Assembly (NCBI RefSeq): GCF_000768315.1
Contig: NZ_AQQX01000008.1
Coordinates: 62,001-126,000, forward strand
Direction: 5' to 3'
Length of the DNA stretch: 64,000 nucleotides
DNA from: Pseudooceanicola atlanticus
GTDB lineage: Bacteria > Pseudomonadota > Alphaproteobacteria > Rhodobacterales > Rhodobacteraceae
Shown here one piece after another: positions 8,208 to 16,988 of this stretch. The notes below the pieces were generated by a model that was not told where the DNA came from, searched no databases, and saw only the letters and a program-made list of their open reading frames with translations. The translations under genes and the position numbers were made by a program. Every line of letters begins with the position of its first letter. Position 1 is the first letter of the stretch.

Positions 8208-9493
8208 TGGCACTTCCCAAGCAGAAACAGGATGCCACCGACACGATGCTGACGGCGCTTGGTGCCGTTCCGGCCTCGGGCTGGTCGGCCGCGCCCCGCA
8301 AGGCCGCGCTGGACCGGTTGGTCCAGATGGGGCTGCCGCAGGGTCGTGACGAGTATTGGAAATTCACCCGCCCGACCGCGCTGATCCAGGCGGACCCGGT
8401 GCCGGCGCCCGCCTTCGAGGCTGCCGAGGCCCCGATCTTCGGTGAGGTCGACCGGGTCAAGCTGGTCTTCGTGGACGGTGTCTTTGATGCAGAGGCGTCG
8501 GACGATCCGGCCATGGCCGGGGTCAAGATCGACCGCCTGGCCGAGGTGGCCGAGGCCGATATTCACTGGGCGCAGGGCCTCTACGGCCAACTGGAAACCA
8601 ACGGTCAGGACCCGGTTGTCCGCCCGCTGGCCGCACTGAACACGGCCTATGCGACGGACGGCGTCCTGATCCATGTGACCGGCAAGGCAGAGAAACCCGT
8701 TTCCCTGATTTACCGTCATGTTTCAGACACTTCGGACGCGATCCTGCATAATTGCGTCAAGCTGGAAGAGGGCGCGGAGCTGACCCTGCTGGAGAACGGC
8801 CCCGCCGCCGCACGGTTCAACAAGGTGCTCGAGGTCGACGTGGCCGACAACGCGACCTTCCACCATGTGCGCGCCCAGGGCCGCGATCACGATCGTCACG
8901 CGGCGACCCACATCTTCGCGCGGCTGGGACAGGAAAGCACCTTCAAGAGCTTCACCTTCACCGCCAATGGCAAGCTGACCCGCAACGAATGCGTGATCGA
9001 GCTGACCGGCGACGACGCGGTGGCCCATGTGGCCGGCGCCTGTGTCGGTGACGGCGATTTCCACCATGACGATACGGTCTTCGTCACCCATGACGCGGTG
9101 AATTGCGAAAGCCGCCAGGTCTTCAAGAAGGTGCTGCGCAACGGTGCGACTGGCGTCTTCCAGGGCAAGATCCTGGTGAAGGAAGGCGCGCAGAAGACTG
9201 ACGGCTACCAGATCAGCCAGTCGCTGCTGCTGGACGGGGACAGCCAGTTCCTGGCCAAGCCCGAACTTGAGATCTACGCCGATGACGTGGCCTGTTCGCA
9301 TGGCTCCACCTCGGGCGCGATCGACGAGGAAGGCCTGTTCTACCTGCGCTCGCGCGGGGTGCCGGAGGGCAAGGCGACCGACCTGCTGACCATCGCCTTC
9401 CTCGCGGAAGCGGTGCAGGAGATCGACGACCAGGGCCTGGCGGACGAGATCGTCGAGCGTATCTCGGCCTGGCTGGACCGCCGTCGCGACTGA
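8207..9493 (+). CDS. sufD: SufD, Fe-S cluster assembly subunit
   Basis: 428 residues. The C-terminal half carries the SufBD core: HIFARLGQESTFKSFTFTANGKLTRNECVIELTGD, CVGDGDFHHDDTVFVTHDAVNCESRQVFKKVLRN, GVFQGKILVKEGAQKTDGYQ and the ending LEIYADDVACSHGSTSGAIDEEGLFYLRSRG. It pairs with SufB in the SufBC2D scaffold. The chosen ATG overlaps the sufC TAA. The same frame reads back through sufC, but that upstream part is Arg-rich shadow sequence. The stop overlaps the next start (TGATG). Confidence 0.96.
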   Translation: MALPKQKQDATDTMLTALGAVPASGWSAAPRKAALDRLVQMGLPQGRDEYWKFTRPTALIQADPVPAPAFEAAEAPIFGEVDRVKLVFVDGVFDAEASDDPAMAGVKIDRLAEVAEADIHWAQGLYGQLETNGQDPVVRPLAALNTAYATDGVLIHVTGKAEKPVSLIYRHVSDTSDAILHNCVKLEEGAELTLLENGPAAARFNKVLEVDVADNATFHHVRAQGRDHDRHAATHIFARLGQESTFKSFTFTANGKLTRNECVIELTGDDAVAHVAGACVGDGDFHHDDTVFVTHDAVNCESRQVFKKVLRNGATGVFQGKILVKEGAQKTDGYQISQSLLLDGDSQFLAKPELEIYADDVACSHGSTSGAIDEEGLFYLRSRGVPEGKATDLLTIAFLAEAVQEIDDQGLADEIVERISAWLDRRRD

Positions 9494-9978
9494 TGTCGGT
9501 TCTTGCCGATATCGCGGCCACCTACCGGGGGCCGGTGCCCGTTCTGGGCCGCCGGCTGGCCGGGGGGCAGAGAGAGGACCGCGCGCTGGCCATCCTGATG
9601 GCCGGCTGCGTGGTGCTTTACATCGCGCAATGGCCCCGCCTGGCGCGGGAGGCCCATCTGAGCGATGCGCCGCTGGATATGCTGCTGGGCGGGTCCTTGC
9701 TGGCCGTGGTCTTTATCGTGCCGCTGGTGCTTTATGCGCTGGCGGGGGTCAGCCACCTGATCGGCCGTATGCTGGGCGGGCAGGGCACGTATCATGCCGC
9801 GCGGATGGCACTGTTCTGGGCGCTGCTGGCGTCGGGGCCGGTCTTTCTTCTCAACGGGTTGATGCAGGGCTTTGCCGGCGAGACGGCGCAGTCCCAGGTG
9901 ACGGGGCTTCTGGCGCTCGGCATTTTTCTGTGGTTCTGGTTGGCCGGTCTGATGGCGGTCGAAAGGGGACGCGTATGA
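9493..9978 (+). CDS. Yip1-like multi-pass membrane protein (first of two)
   Basis: 161 residues with four hydrophobic segments, at about 33-48, 63-85, 100-122 and 135-155, and the Yip1-type turn AGVSHLIGRMLGGQGTYHAARMALFWALL. The start is embedded in the sufD stop, and the stop overlaps the next gene by ATGA, so both are translationally coupled to sufD. Yip1-domain proteins in bacteria have no settled function. Conservation of such a pair inside suf operons would suggest a link between Fe-S assembly and the inner membrane, but nothing in the sequence shows it. Confidence 0.8.
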   Translation: MSVLADIAATYRGPVPVLGRRLAGGQREDRALAILMAGCVVLYIAQWPRLAREAHLSDAPLDMLLGGSLLAVVFIVPLVLYALAGVSHLIGRMLGGQGTYHAARMALFWALLASGPVFLLNGLMQGFAGETAQSQVTGLLALGIFLWFWLAGLMAVERGRV

Positions 9979-10558
9979 ACGGCGAGATGTTCAAGGCGCT
10001 GGTGGTCGAAACGGTGACCAAGCCCGGTATGGCGGCGCGCAGGGTGATCGACCTGGGCTACGACACCGGCACGCTCTGGACCGGGCTTGTGCTGGTTTCG
10101 GTGCTGAACGGTATCTTCTACGGCATCCTGCTGCCCGGTGCGGCGGCGCAGGGCCTGATCCTTCCCGACCTCGCCGCGTCGCCGGTCATGCTGGCCATCT
10201 TCATCGGCGTCGCGCTGACGATCACGGTGCAGTTCCTGGTGATGACCGGCCGCGTGCTGGGCGGCTCCGGCGATCTGCGTACCATTTTGACTATCATGGT
10301 CTGGCTGCAATTGCTGCGGCTTGGCCTGCAACTGGCGATCACGGTGATCTCGCTTGTTATCCCGGTGCTCGGGTCGCTCGTGGCGCTTGTCGCGGGGTTC
10401 TGGGGGCTGTGGGTGCTGGCCAATTTCATCGCCGTTGCGCACGGCATCGACGTGCTGAAATCCGTGGGCGTGATGGTCATGACCTTTTTCGGCATCATCG
10501 TGGTGCTGTCCGTTCTGATGGCCGTGCTTGGCTTTGGTGTCCCGGCAGGAGGAATTTG

Positions 10559-10559
<1 letters not shown>
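9975..10559 (+). CDS. Yip1-like multi-pass membrane protein (second of two)
   Basis: 194 residues. After a cytosolic N-terminus (PGMAARRVIDLGYD) come about five hydrophobic segments, with the Yip1-domain stretch VMTGRVLGGSGDLRTILTIMVWLQLLRLG and a Gly-rich C-terminus. Its start overlaps the preceding gene (ATGA at 9975-9978), and its TGA overlaps the sufS ATG. The two membrane proteins therefore sit in a fully coupled sufD-yip-yip-sufS string. Function unknown. The Yip1 assignment is by topology and the GRxxGG turn. Confidence 0.8.
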
Positions 10560-11779
<1,220 letters not shown>

Positions 11780-11784
11780 CATTT

Positions 11785-11808
11785 GCGGGGCCGGATCAGC
11801 CGGCCCGC
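11785..11808. terminator. GC-rich hairpin between convergent sufS and tetR
   Basis: GGGCCGG-ATCAG-CCGGCCC (11788-11806) extends by GC pairs with one bulge. It overlaps the tetR stop codon. There is no U-run on either strand, so it may act as a 3' stabiliser or a Rho-aided terminator rather than a classical intrinsic one. Confidence 0.4.
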
Positions 11809-12365
11809 GCCACCCGTGACAGGATATCCCCGGCCCGGTGCAGGGCGACGGTAGAGCGCTGGCCGCGCGCCCGCGCCATGGCGCCGTCGAGGGCGGCGAG
11901 CACGGTGGTCGCCAATTCCTCCGGTGCCGATGCGCCGCCGGTTTCCAGCGCTTCGGCCAGTTGGGTGGTCGCCTCACGATAGGCCTTGGCCACGCGGGCG
12001 CGGAGGGCGGTTTCGCCGGTTTCGACCTCCTGCGCCAGCAACGAGATCAACGCGCCCTGGCTGTAATCATGTCCTTCCAGCCAGGCGGCCGTATCGGTGA
12101 AAAGGCGCGAGATCTGTTTTTCCGCCGGGATGCCGCCCTCGGTCGCGCGGGCGAAGCGGCCGGCCATCTCCTCGGCCAGGAAATCAACGGTGGCGACCGC
12201 AAGCGCCTGTTTGCCTTCGGGGAAATGGTGGTAGAGCGACCCCTTGGGCACGCCTGCATGAGACAGGATCTGCGCGATCCCGGTGGCGTGATAGCCTTGG
12301 GACTGGAACAGGGCCAGCGCGGCGCGGATCAGCCGCTGGCGGGTTTCTTCGCCTTGGCGGGTCAT
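11796..12365 (-). CDS. TetR/AcrR-family repressor (LmrA/YxaF-like)
   Basis: 189 residues. The N-terminal helix-turn-helix is ETRQRLIRAALALFQSQGYHATGIAQILSHAGVPKGSLYHHFPEGKQALAVA, with the typical GSLYHHFP recognition end. The C-terminal ligand domain resembles the LmrA/YxaF group (EGHDYSQGALISLLAQE). It overlaps the thioesterase gene by 4 bases, so both share one transcript. The palindrome TAGACCA-CT-TGGTCTA at 12824-12839 fits the operators known for this group, so autoregulation of the two-gene operon is likely. The inducer is unknown. Confidence 0.9.
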   Translation of the reverse strand: MTRQGEETRQRLIRAALALFQSQGYHATGIAQILSHAGVPKGSLYHHFPEGKQALAVATVDFLAEEMAGRFARATEGGIPAEKQISRLFTDTAAWLEGHDYSQGALISLLAQEVETGETALRARVAKAYREATTQLAEALETGGASAPEELATTVLAALDGAMARARGQRSTVALHRAGDILSRVARAG

Positions 12366-12808
12366 GCGGCGCGCGGCCGTCTTTCGGGAAGGATCGCGAT
12401 GGAGGCCATGGCGGCGGCGACCTTCTTGGGGTCGCGTCCATCATCTTCGGTCCAGACCTCAGCCTCGACCGTGGCGAGCGTCTTGCCGGACCGGATCGTG
12501 TGTGCCTTGGCGCGCAGCAAGGTGCCGGTGGCGGGGCTGAGGAAATGCACCGAGTAATTCGAGGTCACGACATCCTTGTCAGAAGCCGCGGCGCCGGCCC
12601 AGGCGCAGGCCATATCGGCCAGCGCCGACAGGCAGCCACCATGCACATAGCCGTGATGCTGGAGCATTTCGGGGCGGATCGGAGCGATGATCTCGACCTT
12701 GCCATCCCCGGCGGCCAGCCCTTCGGCGCCGAACCATTGGTTGAACCCCTGATGTGCGGAGCCGGAATTCAGACGCGCCAACAAGTCGGGATTGTTCCAG
12801 TCATACAT
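12362..12808 (-). CDS. PaaI-family hot-dog thioesterase
   Basis: 148 residues from the ATG at 12806-12808, chosen because GAGG lies 6 bases upstream; a TTG 15 bases earlier is the alternative. The hot-dog motif LQHHGYVHGGCLSALADMACAWAG carries the PaaI/YdiI signature HGG-x-x-x-x-L-A-D and suits acyl-CoA or aryl-CoA hydrolysis. NYSVHFLSPA and the C-terminal strands complete the fold. It is the first gene of the operon with the TetR repressor, so its expression probably answers to the repressor's acyl or aromatic ligand. Substrate not determinable from sequence. Confidence 0.88.
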   Translation of the reverse strand: MYDWNNPDLLARLNSGSAHQGFNQWFGAEGLAAGDGKVEIIAPIRPEMLQHHGYVHGGCLSALADMACAWAGAAASDKDVVTSNYSVHFLSPATGTLLRAKAHTIRSGKTLATVEAEVWTEDDGRDPKKVAAAMASIAILPERRPRAA

Positions 12809-12823
12809 GGCAAACCTCATCAA

Positions 12824-12839
12824 TAGACCACTTGGTCTA
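12824..12839. promoter_or_regulatory. TetR-type operator, TAGACCA-CT-TGGTCTA
   Basis: Perfect 7-bp arms with a 2-base centre, 15 bases upstream of the thioesterase start. The TAGACC...GGTCTA core matches the LmrA/YxaF class of TetR operators as I recall it, and the downstream operon encodes such a regulator. Confidence 0.72.
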
Positions 12840-12862
12840 GTGTCCCGATCCCGGGTCTTCGG

Positions 12863-15574
12863 TCAAGCTCTATCTGACCGCGCGGTCAGGGACGCGGCGT
12901 CGGGGCGGGCTTCGATTAGGATCGCGCGACGGTCGGGCCAGAGCGCGGCTGCCTCTTCCACCAGATCCGCCGTCGTACTGGTCTGGCCCTCGCGTTCGCT
13001 GGCCTCGGCCCGGATCAAAAGCAGGTGCATTTCGCTTGCGCCGAAGTTGGTCGCGGCTCCGGCGAGCGCATGCAGATCGTTCGCCAGGGGAATATCGGAT
13101 GTCTCGCGCGGGGTGGTTGCGCGGGTCAGCAGGTCCGGCAACTTGGCATCCGCCTCGGTGATGAACCCGTCGATCAGGCGTCGCGCGGTTTCGGGGTCGA
13201 TCGTGTCCAGCAGGTCGTCGAGGGCATTGCGGGGCGGCGTCATGGACACTAGGCCGGGCACGGTATGGTTGTCGTGGCAGGCACGGATCTGGCGGCGCAG
13301 CTCCTCCCGATCAAGGGGTTTATGCAGCACGGCGTCCATGATCCTGGCGGTGCGCTGGTTGTCCAACCCGCCCTCGATATGCGCGGTCAGCGCAACGAGG
13401 CGGGACGTTTGGTTGGGACCGGGCTGGCGCCGAATTTCCTGCGCGGCGGCGATGCCGTCCATAACGGGCATGGAGATATCCAGCAGGATCAGGTCATAGG
13501 CATCCTTCAGCGCGGCGGCGACCCCCTCGGCCCCGTCAATTGCCTCGGTCACTTTGTGACCGTCGTTTTCCAGCAGGCGGCGGGCGATGAAGCGGTTGGT
13601 CGCGTTATCCTCGACGACAAGGATATTGCAGGGAGTGACCGTTTCATCTGCGATGGCCACGGCTTGTCCGGGCATTTCGGCGGCGGTCGGGGGCAGGGGA
13701 ACACGCACCCAGAACAGCGATCCTTCGCCTTCCTCGCTTTCCACGCCGATCTCTCCGCCAAGGGCGTCGATGATGTTGCGCGCGATGCCGAGCCCCAGCC
13801 CGGTACCCTGGATCTGGCCATGGACAGCTGCGTTGGTGCGGAAGAAATCCTCGAAAATCCGCTCCCGGTCGGCGTCGGACATACCGATCCCCGTATCCAC
13901 GATCTGAAATTCCACCTCGTCCCCGTCGAGCCGCACCGCGTCGATCGAGACGGAGCCGTCGCGGGTGAATTTCATCGCGTTGGCAAGGATGTTGCCCAGC
14001 ACTTGGCGCAGGCGATCCGGGTCGCCATGGACCCAGCCGATCGGGGCTTCGCTCGTCACCTCGATCGTGTTGTTTTGAGCGCGGGCCCGTCCCATTTCGG
14101 CCGCGATCAGCCCCTCAATAAGGGCATCGGCATCGAAGGGGCGCGGCATCACCCGCACGCCGCTTTCGATCTGGGTCAGGTCGAGCACGTCATTGACCAG
14201 CGTCAACAGGTTACGGGAGGAGCTTTGCAGCACAGGCAGGTAGGTGTCGCACAACTCGCTGGCGCGGGCGTCGGGTTTGCTCGCCTCTTCCTTGATCAGG
14301 TCGATCGTGCCGAGGATACCGTTCAGGGGGGTCCGCATCTCGTGGCTGATGACGCCGAGGAACCGTGCCTTGGCGCGTTCGCCGGCACGGGCCTTGTCCC
14401 GCGATTCCTTCAGCGCGAATTCGGCGGCGGCCTGGTGGACGATGTCACGGATCACGCAGACGCAGATCGGGGTGCGTTCGCGGGTCGAGATGTCGATCGT
14501 GATCTCAACCGGGAATTCGGAGCCGTCGCGCCGCCGCCCGGTCAGGCGGATACCCGTCTTGCGGCCTGAAGCGGCGGCTTCGAACAGCTCTCTTCCGGTG
14601 ATGGGCACGAAGCCGTCATCGCCGCGGCGCGTCAGCAGGCGACCGATGCGTCGACCGCGGACATCGAAATCCTTCAGCCCGAACATCTCGCTCCCCGAGC
14701 GGTTCAGGTTGACGATGCAACCGGCGGAATCCAGCACGGCAATCGCGTCGCGCGAGGTCGAGAAAATCGTTTCAAGACGAGCCGACGTGGCCAGGTTCTC
14801 TCGCAGGCGGGCATCGGATGTCTGGGCCATGCGCCGGAAGGAAAATGCCATCGCGACCAGGGTGATCAACAGAACGGTCGCGGCAATCACGAGGCGCGAG
14901 AGTACCTGCACCATATCCTTCCGCGCCTCGTCGGACTGGATGGACAATTGGTGGTTGCCCTGGGTCATGACGCTGCGGGTGAGGGGGCGGAGGTTGTCCA
15001 TCTCGTCCCGCAGAACGGGCAGAGAGGCACGAAGGTCAGCGTCGGTCTGGTCGATCAGATCGGCCATCGCGAACAACCGTCGGGCCAGCACCGTCAATTC
15101 CGCCTTCAGCGCAGGTTCCCTGAAGGCCGCGCGGTAGATCTGGCTGTCGGTCAGGGTTTGCGTCCGGGAATAGAGGATGTCGTACCTTTGACGTACATCG
15201 TCCAACGGCACTGTTTCGTTCTGGGCACTTTCCAGTTCCAGCGCGAATTGCAGGTACTCCACCTCAAACTGGGCAAGGGTCCATTGCACGTTGTCCTGTG
15301 GCGACGACGTCAGTTCCGCCAGCTTGGCACGCACGTCGGTCAGCAGGTAGCCGACGACGACCGCGGTGATGGCAATGATCGCACCGAGGAAGACGACGCG
15401 AACCAGAAACCTGTTCTGCAGGCTTATGCGGGACAATTCGTCAATACGGGCATTCGTGAAACCGGCGCTGGACACCTTGGTGGCAGGTGTTTCGCTCCGA
15501 CGTGTGCCGCTGTCGGTGCCAAAGGTTTCTCTTGGCTCCGTCTGCTGTGTCGCGGGGGCCTTGTCGTCGGTCAT
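12863..15574 (-). CDS. Hybrid sensor histidine kinase (TM-sensor-TM-PAS-HisKA-HATPase-REC-HPt)
   Basis: 903 residues. Membrane segments near 56-78 and 227-246 flank a helical periplasmic region. A PAS domain spans about 265-380, the HisKA box is FLGVISHEMRTPLNG (H411), the ATPase has NAMKFT, DTGIGM and GTGLGLGIA, the receiver phosphoacceptor is D699 (LILLDISMPVMDG), and the C-terminal HPt is DLHALAGAATNFGA (H835). The HPt has Ala where HxLKG proteins have Lys. It can run a full His-Asp-His relay, probably to the divergent regulator at 16274. It follows the periplasmic protein gene at 15611 and is likely co-transcribed with it. Confidence 0.95.
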   Translation of the reverse strand: MTDDKAPATQQTEPRETFGTDSGTRRSETPATKVSSAGFTNARIDELSRISLQNRFLVRVVFLGAIIAITAVVVGYLLTDVRAKLAELTSSPQDNVQWTLAQFEVEYLQFALELESAQNETVPLDDVRQRYDILYSRTQTLTDSQIYRAAFREPALKAELTVLARRLFAMADLIDQTDADLRASLPVLRDEMDNLRPLTRSVMTQGNHQLSIQSDEARKDMVQVLSRLVIAATVLLITLVAMAFSFRRMAQTSDARLRENLATSARLETIFSTSRDAIAVLDSAGCIVNLNRSGSEMFGLKDFDVRGRRIGRLLTRRGDDGFVPITGRELFEAAASGRKTGIRLTGRRRDGSEFPVEITIDISTRERTPICVCVIRDIVHQAAAEFALKESRDKARAGERAKARFLGVISHEMRTPLNGILGTIDLIKEEASKPDARASELCDTYLPVLQSSSRNLLTLVNDVLDLTQIESGVRVMPRPFDADALIEGLIAAEMGRARAQNNTIEVTSEAPIGWVHGDPDRLRQVLGNILANAMKFTRDGSVSIDAVRLDGDEVEFQIVDTGIGMSDADRERIFEDFFRTNAAVHGQIQGTGLGLGIARNIIDALGGEIGVESEEGEGSLFWVRVPLPPTAAEMPGQAVAIADETVTPCNILVVEDNATNRFIARRLLENDGHKVTEAIDGAEGVAAALKDAYDLILLDISMPVMDGIAAAQEIRRQPGPNQTSRLVALTAHIEGGLDNQRTARIMDAVLHKPLDREELRRQIRACHDNHTVPGLVSMTPPRNALDDLLDTIDPETARRLIDGFITEADAKLPDLLTRATTPRETSDIPLANDLHALAGAATNFGASEMHLLLIRAEASEREGQTSTTADLVEEAAALWPDRRAILIEARPDAASLTARSDRA

Positions 15575-15610
15575 GCGCCGGCTCCGCCAGGTCAGTCAGG
15601 TGTCACATTG

Positions 15611-16120
15611 TCAGCGCGTGACGATAATCCGGTCGAGTTGCCAGATCGAATTGGAATAGATCAGTTCGGAGCGGAATTTCGAATCGCTGTCATAGGGGTA
15701 CACCATCCAGACCGGCCCCTTGTCCCGCAACCCCATGGCACGACCGTTGCGGTCATAGGCCAGGATCGCGCCATCCGGTTCGAAACTGCTGACATCGACA
15801 TCCACCTGGTAATCATTGGCGGCCATGAGCGTCAGCGTGCCGCTGTCGACCCCCAGACGCTCCAGCAATTCGGTCACACGCAGACCTACGAAGGTCTGGG
15901 GCCCTTCCGTCCAGATGGTTGTGGTCGTGAACTCGACCGCGGGCAGGGCGCGCAGGCCGTCCGAGTCGAGAGGATAGACATCGTCTCCCATCGTGATCGT
16001 CAGAACCGGGTCCGAGGTCGCCGCGGGCAGGTCGACGGCCTGCGCCGGGAGCGCGAACAACGCCGCAGCCATGACCAAGGTCAAAGCCGTGCGGACAAAA
16101 CGGTGGAAACTCACTGTCAT
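15611..16120 (-). CDS. Secreted protein with sulfite-oxidase/molybdopterin-like fold, no cysteine
   Basis: 169 residues from the ATG at 16118-16120 (AGGA six bases upstream; an in-frame ATG 13 codons earlier lacks a site). The N-terminus RFVRTALTLVMAAALFALPAQA is a clear signal peptide. The mature part (LPAVEFTTTTIWTEGPQTFVGLRVTELLERLG, then YQVDVDVSSF and GPVWMVYPYD) resembles the oxidoreductase molybdopterin-binding domain. There is no Cys to ligate molybdenum, so catalysis is unlikely. Its place next to a membrane histidine kinase suggests a periplasmic sensing partner. The fold call is from motif memory. Confidence 0.7.
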   Translation of the reverse strand: MTVSFHRFVRTALTLVMAAALFALPAQAVDLPAATSDPVLTITMGDDVYPLDSDGLRALPAVEFTTTTIWTEGPQTFVGLRVTELLERLGVDSGTLTLMAANDYQVDVDVSSFEPDGAILAYDRNGRAMGLRDKGPVWMVYPYDSDSKFRSELIYSNSIWQLDRIIVTR

Positions 16121-16273
16121 CTTCGATCCTATCCGGGGAATTGCAGGGAGAATGTTCATAATTTCTGTTTAAACGCAGATCCTTGATGGTCCGTGAACGT
16201 AGCAGCAAGTTCTAAAGACGTGCACTCTACTTTTGGGTAGGTTAGACAATAATAAAAAAGGGGAATCGCCGCT

Positions 16274-16867
16274 GTGGTTAAGATCCTGATCGCCGACGAC
16301 CATGAACTCGTGCGCGAAACCATCGCCGCCTATCTTCGACAAACCGACCGGTTTGAGGTTTTCCCCGTGTCCGACATGACCGAAGCAGGCGAAGCCCTGG
16401 CGCAGGATCCCGAGTTCGACCTTATTCTGCTGGATTACCGCATGCCGGGGATGGAATCCCTGGATGGAATCGAGCAAGTCCGTGGCCTGGCGCCGGACGT
16501 TCCCGTCGCGCTGATCTCTGGCGCCGCCAGCACGGAGGTCGCCCGCCAGGCGATGGAGCTGGGCGCGGCCGGGTTCATCCCCAAGACGTTGGCGCCCGCC
16601 GATCTGGTCGGTGCGGTCCAGGTGCTCAGCTCGGGCGGCACCTATATGCCCGAGGATGCGCTGGCCAACATGACCCACAGCCTGACCCCCCGCGAGGTCG
16701 AGGTCGTGCGCGGGATCGCCGGGGGCAAGTCCAACAAGGAAATAGCGCGGGATCTTGGCGTTCAGGAAGTCACGATCAAGCTTCATGTGAAGACGCTGTC
16801 GCGCAAACTCGATGCCCGCAACAGGACCCATGCCGCAATGCGCGCGCGTGACCTCGGGTTGGTCTGA
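16274..16867 (+). CDS. NarL/FixJ-family response regulator
   Basis: 197 residues with a GTG start. The receiver has the acidic pair DD (residues 8-9), phosphoacceptor D54 in LILLDYRMPGM and the K in GFIPKTLAP. The C-terminal LuxR-type helix-turn-helix is LTPREVEVVRGIAGGKSNKEIARDLGVQEVTIKLHVKTLSRKL. It is divergent from the periplasmic protein and kinase genes, the natural phosphorelay source. It probably activates or represses transcription, with the 150-base divergent region as a likely target. Its targets cannot be read from sequence. The adjacent mcp gene downstream is on the same strand. Confidence 0.92.
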   Translation: MVKILIADDHELVRETIAAYLRQTDRFEVFPVSDMTEAGEALAQDPEFDLILLDYRMPGMESLDGIEQVRGLAPDVPVALISGAASTEVARQAMELGAAGFIPKTLAPADLVGAVQVLSSGGTYMPEDALANMTHSLTPREVEVVRGIAGGKSNKEIARDLGVQEVTIKLHVKTLSRKLDARNRTHAAMRARDLGLV

Positions 16868-16910
16868 GCGCCGGGGAAAGAGAAAATCCTCAGGGCTTGT
16901 CCTGGAACAG

Positions 16911-16925
16911 TTAAGCCAATTTTCA
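16911..16925. promoter_or_regulatory. CtrA-like box TTAA-N7-TTCA upstream of mcp
   Basis: One base from the CtrA consensus TTAA-N7-TTAA, 64 bases upstream of the mcp start. CtrA controls motility and chemotaxis genes in many Rhodobacteraceae. A weak single-site match, supported only by position. Confidence 0.3.
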
Positions 16926-16942
16926 TAGCCGCTGGCGATAAA

Positions 16943-16981
16943 TCCCCGTGACGTTCGAAGCGTTCGAACCTAAGGCGGGGA
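16943..16981 (+). promoter_or_regulatory. Leader hairpin covering the mcp ribosome binding site
   Basis: An inner perfect stem GTTCGAA-GCG-TTCGAAC (16953-16969) is flanked by TCCCC (16943-16947) and GGGGA (16977-16981), which can pair in the same RNA. GGGGA is the only Shine-Dalgarno candidate for the mcp ATG at 16989. The structure could gate translation, or the inner repeat could instead be a DNA operator. Confidence 0.45.
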
Positions 16982-16988
16982 AATCCTC

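Noticed and set aside
16953-16969. LexA box (GTTC-N7-GTTC) upstream of mcp
   Set aside because: The two GTTC units are 5 bases apart, not 7. The sequence is better read as a 7-bp inverted repeat.
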